Shown here: positions 1 through 6,141 of the stretch, piece after piece
How the letters are laid out: every line of letters starts with the position of its first letter
Position numbering within the stretch: position 1 is the first letter of the stretch
Source: Desulfobacteraceae bacterium
Lineage (GTDB): Bacteria; Desulfobacterota; Desulfobacteria; Desulfobacterales; UBA11574
Assembly: GCA_013203195.1 (NCBI GenBank)
Contig: JABMQM010000582.1
Location: forward strand, 1 to 9,271
Length of the DNA stretch: 9,271 bases
Direction: 5' to 3'
The notes under the pieces: model-generated
Told to the model about the DNA's origin: nothing
What the model saw: only the letters and a program-made list of their open reading frames with translations
Databases searched by the model: none
Made by a program: the position numbers and the translations under genes

Positions 1-493
1 CCACTTTTGTCTTTCTTGGTGATTTATATACAAACCAATCTTCTTTGGTTATTTCATGAAAATAGTCTGCTTCATCAATTAATATCTTGGCAGCAGTTTT
101 TCTTACCGCAGCAATTTCTACTCTTACACCTTCCCCTTTCAGATGTATAACCAAATCCACAAAATCCGAATCCCCTGACATAATGATAATGGTGTCAACC
201 TTTGAAGCGAGTTGCGTTGCTTTGATAGAAAGTGGAATATCGGCAGATTTATGACACGGAATAACAGAGCCATAATAGTTTTCATGTAATCTATCAGCGA
301 ATTTCGAAGATATGGACTTACCTTCCCTAAAATAAAGCAGCCTGTTCAATCCTCTATCATTTAGCAATTTCGGGATCAACATATCAAAATTGATCATTGC
401 GTTTTTTGTTTTAGAGAGTTCATGGATACTCCGTTCAATATTGTTCCCATCGCATAGTATAGCTACCGATTGATTAATTAAAATATTTCCCAT
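1..493 (-). CDS. NYN-domain (LabA/DUF88-like, PIN-fold) protein, 3' end cut by window edge
   Basis: The minus-strand frame is open from the ATG at 493-491 to the left edge (164 codons, no stop). The NYN fold is seen as a first strand with CDGNNIE (D15, N17), a central KSADIPLSIKA segment (D85) and the motif IIIMSGDSDFVDL (D108, D110). These acidic positions match the metal-binding set of the LabA/DUF88 branch of PIN-like nucleases, so an RNase or other nucleic-acid role is likely from the family; the substrate is unknown. The domain seems complete by about residue 145, and EDWFVYKSPRKTKV begins a C-terminal extension of unknown length. AGGA at 503-506 lies 9 nt before the ATG and adjoins the stop of the upstream small ORF, suggesting coupled translation. 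Base composition is AT-rich compared with the radical SAM gene downstream, hinting at separate ancestry. The family is secure; the function is not. Confidence 0.87.
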   Translation of the reverse strand, partial: MGNILINQSVAILCDGNNIERSIHELSKTKNAMINFDMLIPKLLNDRGLNRLLYFREGKSISSKFADRLHENYYGSVIPCHKSADIPLSIKATQLASKVDTIIIMSGDSDFVDLVIHLKGEGVRVEIAAVRKTAAKILIDEADYFHEITKEDWFVYKSPRKTKV

Positions 494-506
494 AATTTCT
501 TTTCCT

Positions 507-599
507 TTAATTTGAAAACCAATATTTCTTTTCTTCTTCGATATCATCTAAAGAAGTAACATTCACAATTTTTTTATTAAGACTCGGAAGTTTATCCAT
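507..599 (-). CDS. 30-codon small ORF upstream of and coupled to the NYN gene, possibly a truncated small-protein gene
   Basis: ATG at 599-597, stop TAA at 509-507. A full GGAGG (609-613) stands 9 nt before the ATG, the best Shine-Dalgarno in the window. The product starts MDKLPSLNKKIVNVTSLDD and ends EEEKKYWFSN: a basic then acidic helix-like peptide with no signal peptide or membrane segment. The stop is 13 nt from the NYN start and overlaps its ribosome binding region. From memory of the family, the pattern VTSLxxxxxExxYWxS resembles the N-terminus of small (~60-75 aa) proteins in which YWLS is followed by a T-P-x-E-R-L stretch, often next to nucleotidyltransferase or toxin-like genes. Here translation ends exactly where that stretch should begin, so this may be a truncated copy kept as a leader peptide. 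No function can be assigned. Confidence 0.55.
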   Translation of the reverse strand: MDKLPSLNKKIVNVTSLDDIEEEKKYWFSN

Positions 600-749
600 A
601 TCATCAATCCTCCAAATTGTTTTTCCTGCCATAACAAGAAGTAGACACAACATAATGGGATCACAGCTTTATCTGTGCTTAATGCCATCATTAAACCATC
701 TGCGCTATCAATATAACCCCTTGAAATAAAATAATATAAAAATCCACTC
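600..749 (-). other. Probable untranslated leader of the small ORF-NYN transcript
   Basis: About 145 nt lie between the predicted transcription start (near 743) and the small-ORF start. A minus-strand frame of 62 codons (563-751) crosses it, but its ATG lies inside the predicted -10 element, it has no ribosome binding site, and its product has no recognisable motif. I therefore treat the stretch as non-coding. No convincing riboswitch or tRNA is visible on either strand. Confidence 0.35.
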
Positions 750-778
750 ATTATCTATCAAAATTCAAATAAAGTCAA
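750..778 (-). promoter_or_regulatory. Sigma-70-like promoter for the small ORF and NYN gene
   Basis: On the minus strand, TTGACT (773-778) is separated by exactly 17 nt from GATAAT (750-755). Both hexamers match 5 of 6 consensus positions. Transcription would start near 743, in AT-rich DNA. No gene is read from this strand between the radical SAM stop (866) and here, so the position fits an independent promoter for the two genes at the left end. Confidence 0.55.
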
Positions 779-830
779 TTAGTTTTGGAATAAGGAGCAT
801 CTCCAAAAGAGTTAAAGTGATCCTTGGACC

Positions 831-857
831 TTCTTCTCCAACTAAATTGGAGAAGAA
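831..857 (-). terminator. Perfect 11-bp stem-loop after the radical SAM gene
   Basis: TTCTTCTCCAA (831-841) and TTGGAGAAGAA (847-857) are exact reverse complements around the 5-nt loop CTAAA. The hairpin begins 8 nt after the radical SAM stop codon, in the position expected for a 3'-end structure of the long minus-strand transcript. No T-run follows it on either strand, so it is not a canonical intrinsic terminator. It may be a 3'-stabilising hairpin or act with Rho. A smaller GGAG-CAT-CTCC hairpin lies further along at 795-805. Confidence 0.4.
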
Positions 858-865
858 CCATATTG

Positions 866-2599
866 TTATGGGTTTGCTTTGCAGACGCCGCAGATGGTGC
901 AGTCGTTGATGGGGCAGGGTGGGGAGGGTTTGCCTTTAAGGGCGCGTTTGTACTCGCGCGCCAGAAATGATTTTTCAATACCATGATCGATAAAGTCCCA
1001 GGGGAGCAATTCGTCCAAAGCACGTTCGCGCAGTACGTAGAAATCAGAGTTCAGGGCAGAGGCTTTAAAGGTCTGGGGCCAGTTGCCCTGGTTTATATGC
1101 GCCAGCAAAAGTATCTGGGAAACCCGGCGGTCGCCGCGAGACAGCAGTCCCTGGATGTATGACCAGCGGGGGATGTCGGCGTGGACCTGCACGTTGGCTG
1201 TTTTTTTCAGACCGTTTTTGACGTGCTTGATTTTTGTTTTCAGGGTGGGCAGGTCATCCATGGCAACCCATTGAAAGGGGGTGTGCGGCTTGGGCACAAA
1301 CGAACTCAGGCTTACAGTTATCTCTCCGATCCGTTTTTGAGCCTGGCTCGATTTGAGGAAGCAATGCTTGATTTTTTTGCACAGGCTTACAATAGTTTCG
1401 ACATCCTCCATGGTTTCCGTGGGAAGCCCGACCATGAAATAGAGTTTTAAATTGGGGATGTTGTTGGCTACCAGGGTCTCGGCGGCATTGAGGATGTCCT
1501 CTTCTGATATGCCCTTGTTGATCACCGTGCGCAGCCGCGCAGAGCCGGCGTCCGGCGCAATTGTTGCCGTCTTGACGTTGCTTTGCCTGAGCACGGCCAG
1601 CAGTTCAGGGGAAAGCGCGTCGGCCCTTAAAGAACTGAACGACAGGTGCGTATTGGTTTGCAACACTTGACTGCAAATTTTGTCGATCTGCGGAAGATCT
1701 GAAACCGCGGCACCCACCAGGCCGATCCGGTTGCAGATCGAGCTGCCGGTTTCCAGGCATTCTTTCAGAAGTGCGGTGGGCCGGAATCTTGGCGGCCGGT
1801 AAATAAAACCGGTGCTGCAAAAACGGCAGCCATGGACACATCCCCGGCTGACCTCAATCAGGTATTTTTGCTTAAAGGTTGTGTCCGGGGTTACAACAGC
1901 ACTGCAGGTAGGTGTATCCGAGAGGTCTTTGACAAACATGCGTTTGATGACAGCGGGTACGTCCGCCGTCGGTTCAAAGGCCTTAAGCGTTCCGTTCGGG
2001 TTGTAAAGAGCCTGGTAAAAGGCCGGCACATAAAGACCCGGGACGTTGCGGGCCAGAGTTTCAAGCAAAGCCTGGCGGTCTTGGCCGAGCAGGTCCAAAG
2101 ATACGGTGTCAAAAAAAAGGGCAAGCATGGGTTCTGCTTCCCCGATGAGAAAACAATCTATGAAATCTGCTATTGGCTCCGGGTTGGAAAAAAAGGAAAC
2201 TCCCCCTGCGATAACCAGTGGGTGGGGGCTTGCTCGGTCACTGGATCGCAGGGGGAGTCCCGCCTTTTCGAGAATCGTAAGAAGGTGGGGGTAGTCATTT
2301 TCAAATGAAACCGAAAAGGCTATGATATCAAAATCGCCAAGCGGCCTTTGCGATTCAACGGTCAATAAGCGGCCGGTATGCGACCCGGCATCATCCGGCA
2401 GGAATAACCGTTCGCATACGACGTGCTCAATTCTGTTCAAAAGGTCATAAAGAGTCTGAAAACCGAGATTGGACATCCCAACGTGATATGTGTTGGGATA
2501 AACCAGCGCGACTTTGAGGCGTCCGTGCCAGTTTTTGCGGATAGTCCCGACCTCTGATTGTGCCAATTTCCGGCGGGATTTGTCGGTTTTCCTTGCCAT
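866..2599 (-). CDS. B12-binding domain / radical SAM protein (TIGR03960-like)
   Basis: A 577-aa protein when started at ATG 2599-2597. Residues ~28-160 form a Rossmann-like cobalamin-binding region (VALVYPNTYHVGMSNLGFQ, then IIAFSVSFENDYPHLL and AGGVSFFSNPEPIADFIDC). The radical SAM core follows at ~245-480 with SRGCVHGCRFCSTGF (C254, C258, C261: CX3CX2C binding the 4Fe-4S cluster) and the strand KLYFMVGLPTETMEDV. The C-terminus has LPWDFIDHGIEKSFLAREY and a second cysteine group, C562, C567, C570, C573, which may hold an auxiliary cluster. This layout matches the uncharacterised TIGR03960-type family; the C-terminal DUF2344-like partner found fused in some members is absent. The frame stays open to 2725, but those 42 codons translate repeat DNA and look unlike protein, so the shorter start is preferred even though no Shine-Dalgarno is evident. 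It is the last gene of the minus-strand run, 208 nt after dgt. Substrate unknown. Confidence 0.85.
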   Translation of the reverse strand: MARKTDKSRRKLAQSEVGTIRKNWHGRLKVALVYPNTYHVGMSNLGFQTLYDLLNRIEHVVCERLFLPDDAGSHTGRLLTVESQRPLGDFDIIAFSVSFENDYPHLLTILEKAGLPLRSSDRASPHPLVIAGGVSFFSNPEPIADFIDCFLIGEAEPMLALFFDTVSLDLLGQDRQALLETLARNVPGLYVPAFYQALYNPNGTLKAFEPTADVPAVIKRMFVKDLSDTPTCSAVVTPDTTFKQKYLIEVSRGCVHGCRFCSTGFIYRPPRFRPTALLKECLETGSSICNRIGLVGAAVSDLPQIDKICSQVLQTNTHLSFSSLRADALSPELLAVLRQSNVKTATIAPDAGSARLRTVINKGISEEDILNAAETLVANNIPNLKLYFMVGLPTETMEDVETIVSLCKKIKHCFLKSSQAQKRIGEITVSLSSFVPKPHTPFQWVAMDDLPTLKTKIKHVKNGLKKTANVQVHADIPRWSYIQGLLSRGDRRVSQILLLAHINQGNWPQTFKASALNSDFYVLRERALDELLPWDFIDHGIEKSFLAREYKRALKGKPSPPCPINDCTICGVCKANP

Positions 2600-2677
2600 T
2601 GATGATTGACCATCGAGCGTTTTAAAAGGCTGAATGCTGATGAAAACCTTAAAAGTGCCTAAAGTTTGAAAGGTTGT

Positions 2678-2750
2678 GCCCGTTGGCCCGTTATGCCCGT
2701 TAGCCCGGAATTTAATACCGGACAACGGGCTAACCGGTTAACCGGCTAAC
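2678..2750. repeat. Short-unit repeat cluster with inverted copies (GCCCGTTAK / CGGCTAAC type)
   Basis: On the plus strand, three units of about 9 nt follow each other (GCCCGTTG 2678-2685, GCCCGTTAT 2686-2694, GCCCGTTAG 2695-2703). After a short AT-rich spacer come three units in inverted sense (CGGGCTAAC 2726-2734, CGGTTAAC 2735-2742, CGGCTAAC 2743-2750). GTTAGCCCG (2699-2707) and CGGGCTAAC (2726-2734) are exact reverse complements and can form a 9-bp stem with an 18-nt loop. The cluster fills the spacer upstream of the radical SAM start. It resembles dispersed spacer repeats rather than a regulatory site for one protein. Confidence 0.7.
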
Positions 2751-2755
2751 AGACA

Positions 2756-2773
2756 TAGTCACTTTAGTCACTT
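2756..2773. repeat. Perfect 9-bp tandem duplication
   Basis: TAGTCACTT occurs twice without interruption (2756-2764 and 2765-2773), next to the GCCCGTTA-type cluster. It belongs to the same repeat-rich spacer between the dNTPase and radical SAM genes. No function is evident. Confidence 0.75.
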
Positions 2774-2783
2774 GCCCGGCCTG

Positions 2784-2797
2784 CCCCGCTTTCGGGG
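2784..2797 (-). terminator. Weak GC hairpin after the dNTPase stop
   Basis: CCCCG (2784-2788) and CGGGG (2793-2797) pair around a 4-nt loop, 10 nt beyond the dNTPase stop. On the minus strand no T-run follows; on the plus strand only three T follow. It could pause or partly end the transcript, or simply be part of the repeat-rich spacer. Readthrough into the radical SAM gene is possible. Confidence 0.25.
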
Positions 2798-2807
2798 TTT
2801 ATGCTGA

Positions 2808-3977
2808 TTAGGCCAGTTGAATCTGTGGCACCATATCCTGAGGACACAGCCTCAAAAAATACTGATCCGTCATCCCGGCGATAAAATCCCTCACAATCTC
2901 GCCACTGTTATGATTTGCAATATAGTCTTGAGACATATCCTCTAAAAAGCTTGTGAATATCACCGAAGTTCGATTCTCTTTTTCAATATCGTCAAGAAAC
3001 CTTTCAAAAAGAATCCCAAAAAGTTTTTTAATGGTATCGGTCTGGCTTTTGATCTTCGGATTCATATATATGTGTTCAAGATTGAATTTCTTCAGCCGCT
3101 CCAGGGCCGCCGACACTTCCGGGCTGAAGGCGGTATAGATATTCTGGAAGCTGCTGTTAATGATGTCGGTTACAAGATTATATACAATGGTTCCGTTTGT
3201 ATCCCCCAGACGTTCGACGCATTCGGCGGGCAGATCCGATCGCTCGATCATATTCAGCCGGATGGCATCCTCGATATCGCGACCGATGTAACCGATGGTA
3301 TCGGCCATGCGGACAACACACCCTTCCTGGGTCATAGGGATGAGCTTTATTTCAGGATCCGTTTTTTTGGCGGCCATCTCTTGGTCTATGGTTTCAAATG
3401 TCTTGTCCCTGGCAGGCTTAAGCTTCTGGTTGTGAATCTCGCCATCATGGCACAGGATGCCGTCAAGAGTTTGCAGACACAAATTCCATCCTTTACCTTT
3501 GCGCTCGACTCTTTCCAAAAACTGGACGCTTTGAACATTGTGTTGAAAGTAACCGATACCGCTCGCTCTGCAGAGCTCGGATAAAAACTTTTCGCCGTCA
3601 TGGCCGAAAGGTGTATGTCCGATATCGTGTCCCAGAGCAATGGCTTCAATCAGATCCTCGTTTAACCCCAGAAATCGTCCGATGGATCTGGCGATCTTGG
3701 ATACCAGCTGAACATGTAGTACCCGATGGGTGATATGATCATGTTTGATCAGATAAAACACCTGGGTTTTATCGATATAGCGTGTGTAGGCGCGAGAATG
3801 CAGGATGCGGTCCACATCCGCTGAAAAGGGCTGGCGATAATCTTCTTCAAGACGCGTATCCTCAAAGCGACGGACTCCGGCCGCACTCTGTGTGGCGATG
3901 GGAGAAAGAGTTTCGCGCTCCCGTTGCTCCAGCGCCAATTGAATCATTGCAAGGCGGTCATTTTTATATATTCCCAT
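2808..3977 (-). CDS. dgt: HD-domain deoxyguanosinetriphosphate triphosphohydrolase-like protein
   Basis: A 389-aa protein of the bacterial dGTPase/dNTPase family, which splits dNTPs to deoxynucleoside and triphosphate in the cytoplasm and tunes dNTP pools. The N-terminal segment LSPIATQSAAGVRRFEDT and the run DRILHSRAYTRYIDKTQVF (55-74) are typical of the family. The HD metal site is H88 (HRVLHVQLV), H117-D118 in IALGHDIGHTPFGHDGE, and D226 in VVRMADTIGYIGRDIEDA. Length is normal for the shorter type of dGTPase. The start ATG (3977-3975) lies within the end of the ATP-grasp gene (14-nt overlap), and GGAGGG in that gene lies 11 nt upstream, so translation is probably coupled. A later in-frame ATG at codon 11 is an alternative start. 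The true substrate (dGTP or several dNTPs) cannot be read from sequence. Confidence 0.9.
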   Translation of the reverse strand: MGIYKNDRLAMIQLALEQRERETLSPIATQSAAGVRRFEDTRLEEDYRQPFSADVDRILHSRAYTRYIDKTQVFYLIKHDHITHRVLHVQLVSKIARSIGRFLGLNEDLIEAIALGHDIGHTPFGHDGEKFLSELCRASGIGYFQHNVQSVQFLERVERKGKGWNLCLQTLDGILCHDGEIHNQKLKPARDKTFETIDQEMAAKKTDPEIKLIPMTQEGCVVRMADTIGYIGRDIEDAIRLNMIERSDLPAECVERLGDTNGTIVYNLVTDIINSSFQNIYTAFSPEVSAALERLKKFNLEHIYMNPKIKSQTDTIKKLFGILFERFLDDIEKENRTSVIFTSFLEDMSQDYIANHNSGEIVRDFIAGMTDQYFLRLCPQDMVPQIQLA

Positions 3978-4749
3978 TTTCGATCATGCCCTCCATGAGT
4001 TTATTGTAATCGATGCCGGCCGCCCGAAAGCCTTCCTTACCGTATTTCATGTTGGCTTCAAGAACATAAAGCTTGCCCTTATGTTCGATAATATCGATCC
4101 CCACATCGTCCCAGCGGCACCTGCGGGCAGTATGCATAGCAAGGTCAAGGATGTTTTGGGGGACAGTATCGAGGCTGATAGTCGCGCCCACGGCAACATT
4201 ACTTCTGAACTCACCGGCAGGTGCAATACGCCAGTAGGCATGCACCACCTGGCTGCCGATAACCACTACCCGCACATCACGATCGCTTGGAAGGTATTCC
4301 TGAATATAGGCTGCCGTGGTCAAGCTGCAGTATGCATGCAGGTCATCAGGATTACGGATCAGGAAAACCCCCCTCCCCATGGCCGAGCCTCTGGGAATCT
4401 TGGCGATGAACGGAAGTTCAAAATGATCGCAAATTTTATTCTTCTGGCGCTTGCCGTAAAAAACCCGGGTCCTGGGATGCGATATTTCGAGCAGATCAAA
4501 CAGAGCGGTTTGCTTGATTTTATCCTGAACGCATTTATAGGTATGATAGCTGGGGAAGGTTTTTTTACCCATAGTATCAAAGAGTTCGGCGTAGAATGTG
4601 GTTGGATAATAAATTTTAACGGCTTTGCGGATCAGATCAGCGTCCTTGCGGCTGTAATCGCAAAAGTTCGGCCGCACCCCCAAGGTCAGTACATTTTTGC
4701 ATTGTCTGAGGCGCGCCTCAAGAGCGATAACTTTATCGTTGGTTATCAT
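3964..4749 (-). CDS. RimK-like ATP-grasp ligase family protein
   Basis: A 261-aa ATP-grasp protein. A pre-ATP-grasp region (residues 1-~85) contains LTLGVRPNFCDYSRKDADL. The nucleotide-binding region includes LPFIAKIPRGSAMGRGVFL (K117 and a glycine-rich loop) and the hinge AAYIQEYLPSDRDVRVVVIG (D157, R160). The substrate/metal region has GEFRSNVAVGA (R182, N184), DDVGIDIIEHKGKLYVLEAN (E231, N233 as likely Mg ligands) and MKYGKEGF. RimK relatives join an amino acid or similar amine to a carboxylate through an acyl-phosphate; the acceptor here is unknown. It starts 33 nt after the Mut7-C stop with no clear ribosome binding site, and its 3' end overlaps dgt by 14 nt, so the two are probably coupled. 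A long open frame on the opposite strand (4081-5046) is a shadow of this gene and its neighbour. Confidence 0.85.
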   Translation of the reverse strand: MITNDKVIALEARLRQCKNVLTLGVRPNFCDYSRKDADLIRKAVKIYYPTTFYAELFDTMGKKTFPSYHTYKCVQDKIKQTALFDLLEISHPRTRVFYGKRQKNKICDHFELPFIAKIPRGSAMGRGVFLIRNPDDLHAYCSLTTAAYIQEYLPSDRDVRVVVIGSQVVHAYWRIAPAGEFRSNVAVGATISLDTVPQNILDLAMHTARRCRWDDVGIDIIEHKGKLYVLEANMKYGKEGFRAAGIDYNKLMEGMIENGNI

Positions 4750-4782
4750 AATGAATGCGTTTTTTGTATAAATTTATCTCGT

Positions 4783-5259
4783 TTACGTGCTGAAAAAGTG
4801 TTCTATTATCTCGTTGCTACGTTTTATATGACTTCCCGGCCAGTATATACGCCGGCATCGGCTGCATATCTGAAAGGTTGGGTTGGTTTCCCAGACATAA
4901 TCGGGAACACGGCTGCGTACAGTATCTTTGTCCACCGGTCGGGTCAGGATGTTGCAGCGGGTGCATCGCGAAAACAGCCGGGTATCGGCAGCTCCGACAC
5001 CAAGGGCCTGAAGCACTTCTCTGACCTGTTCCAACGGATCATTTGATTTTATAAAGACAAGTTTATGGCCTTTGCCCCGACTTTGAACCTTTTTGGTGCG
5101 TGTGAGCAAGATCCGATCTTCCCCAGTGGAATTAATAAACCTCTCGCCGGAAACACCGGCCTGGCAAACCGTATCAAAGCCCAAGATGCGCAGCCATTTT
5201 GCCAGCTTGCCCAGTGTCGTTTCGGCTGTAAAACGTATGTCACCGTACTCGTTCAGCAT
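4783..5259 (-). CDS. Mut7-C RNase-like (PIN-like fold) zinc-ribbon protein with altered TRD motif
   Basis: A 158-aa protein from ATG 5259-5257. The N-terminal half has the Mut7-C signature IRFTAETTLGKLAKWLRILGFDT (E13, D29), then RILLTRTKK (51-57). The C-terminal half is a zinc ribbon with SRCTRC (C99, C102) and ICSRCRRIYWPGSH (C132, C135). In the family the first acidic residue is usually Asp and the second motif usually reads LTRD; here they are Glu (E13) and Thr (T55), so metal-dependent RNase activity may be changed or lost. One codon upstream is an in-frame TTG, but the ATG is preferred. That ATG lies in the end unit of a heptanucleotide repeat, and only a weak GGA within the next repeat unit could act as ribosome binding site. 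It follows the LolB-like gene by 53 nt and precedes the ATP-grasp gene by 33 nt. Family call is firm; activity is doubtful. Confidence 0.85.
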   Translation of the reverse strand: MLNEYGDIRFTAETTLGKLAKWLRILGFDTVCQAGVSGERFINSTGEDRILLTRTKKVQSRGKGHKLVFIKSNDPLEQVREVLQALGVGAADTRLFSRCTRCNILTRPVDKDTVRSRVPDYVWETNPTFQICSRCRRIYWPGSHIKRSNEIIEHFFST

Positions 5260-5305
5260 CAAGCATCCAGTATCCAGTATCCAGTATCAAGCATCCAGTA
5301 TCCAG
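5257..5305. repeat. Seven-copy heptanucleotide tandem repeat (YATCMAG)
   Basis: On the plus strand the units are CATCAAG, CATCCAG, TATCCAG, TATCCAG, TATCAAG, CATCCAG, TATCCAG (7 x 7 nt, 5257-5305), then a decayed CAACCGG. Variation is limited to positions 1 and 5. Read on the minus strand, the units supply GGA and ATG at regular spacing, and the last one gives the Mut7-C start codon. The repeat begins 8 nt past the stop of the LolB-like gene. A 7-nt unit is a classic slippage substrate, and copy-number change would alter the spacing upstream of Mut7-C but not its frame. Confidence 0.9.
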
Positions 5306-5312
5306 CAACCGG

Positions 5313-6104
5313 TTACTCCGGTGGTTTCAGCACAAAGGCTGACGGAGAAACCTCAACATCGGCCCAATATCTGTCGATGTCGAGTTGAAACCCCCTGCCC
5401 TCTGCATCCGAAAAGATCAGACAAGCAGGAACCTGATATCTTTTTATTGTCTGTATCCCGCAAAATTCAATACTATACAAAAGCGCTCCGCTCGTGCCAA
5501 ACATCTCCACCTTGCGTACCTGGCTCTTATTTTTATTGAAATAGATTTTCTGGAGTACGTTTCCCCATCTTGTTTTTAATATCAGAACATATTTATCTTC
5601 AGATTCTTTTTGTTCTACAACTGCTTGGTTGTGTTGCATCAAGGGCATACTACCGCCTAAAATACTGACAATATCGCCGGAATTGATCGGAATTGAAAAA
5701 AACCTTTTGAGGGTGGCGTTTTGGGCGCGTTGTTTATAAAACTTACTATCGGCATGGGAAAAAAGATAGAACCACCGGCCGTCGCTGGCAAAACTTACCA
5801 CAGGCTGACCGGAAAAACTGCGCACAGCCATACGAAGTTTTCCAGGTACAGCCGCGATCCAGACGATACTGGAGGTCAGGTTTTTTTTCTTATTTCCCCG
5901 AAATGTTACCCTGCCGGTGCCTTTGAAAGTTTTGAGAGTGCGGTTTTGATTCTCCAGCAGCGTCAGAAGCTCCCGGGCTTCGGCTGAAACTTCAAAATCT
6001 TTTGGTTTTTGCGAAATTCGGTCAACAAGGCTGCTGCAGGCCGGCAGAAAAAAAGCGGCAATCAAAAGCATTATAAAAATATGCCTGTTGCGTCTTATCT
6101 GCAT
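5313..6104 (-). CDS. LolB-like outer-membrane lipoprotein
   Basis: A 263-aa protein with a lipoprotein signal: basic start MQIRRNRH, hydrophobic core, and lipobox LPAC with the lipidated Cys at 23. Ser-Ser follows, with no Asp at +2, so outer-membrane sorting is expected. The mature part reads as alternating short beta strands (FKGTGRVTFRG, SSIVWIAAVPGKLRMAVRS, GRWFYLFSHADSKFYKQR, KYVLILKTRW, RKVEMFGTSGALLYSIEF), the pattern of the LolA/LolB half-barrel that carries lipoproteins to the outer membrane. Similarity is by pattern, not a diagnostic motif, so a DUF4292-type relative is the alternative. Context supports LolB: the gene follows a TPR lipoprotein by 37 nt, an arrangement also found beside lolB in Pseudomonas. 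The ribosome binding site is weak (GGTGG about 12 nt upstream). Confidence 0.6.
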   Translation of the reverse strand: MQIRRNRHIFIMLLIAAFFLPACSSLVDRISQKPKDFEVSAEARELLTLLENQNRTLKTFKGTGRVTFRGNKKKNLTSSIVWIAAVPGKLRMAVRSFSGQPVVSFASDGRWFYLFSHADSKFYKQRAQNATLKRFFSIPINSGDIVSILGGSMPLMQHNQAVVEQKESEDKYVLILKTRWGNVLQKIYFNKNKSQVRKVEMFGTSGALLYSIEFCGIQTIKRYQVPACLIFSDAEGRGFQLDIDRYWADVEVSPSAFVLKPPE

Positions 6105-6141
6105 TAACTTTCTGCCACCGGTTTAATAGAAATTAAGAGTA

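Noticed and set aside
563..751. Minus-strand 62-codon ORF overlapping the small ORF
   Set aside because: Its ATG lies in the predicted -10 element, it has no ribosome binding site and no recognisable motif, and the other frame has a GGAGG-led small ORF.
1832..2308. Plus-strand 158-codon open frame
   Set aside because: Shadow of the GC-rich radical SAM gene on the other strand; no motif.
2600..2725. N-terminal extension of the radical SAM protein
   Set aside because: It translates repeat DNA (GCCCGTTA units) with no family resemblance. The B12-binding domain begins well after the ATG at 2599.
4081..5046. Plus-strand 321-codon open frame
   Set aside because: It is antisense to the ATP-grasp and Mut7-C genes, whose domain motifs are clear, and its product has no recognisable features.
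5257..5305. CRISPR array
   Set aside because: Units are 7 nt and contiguous, with no spacers.
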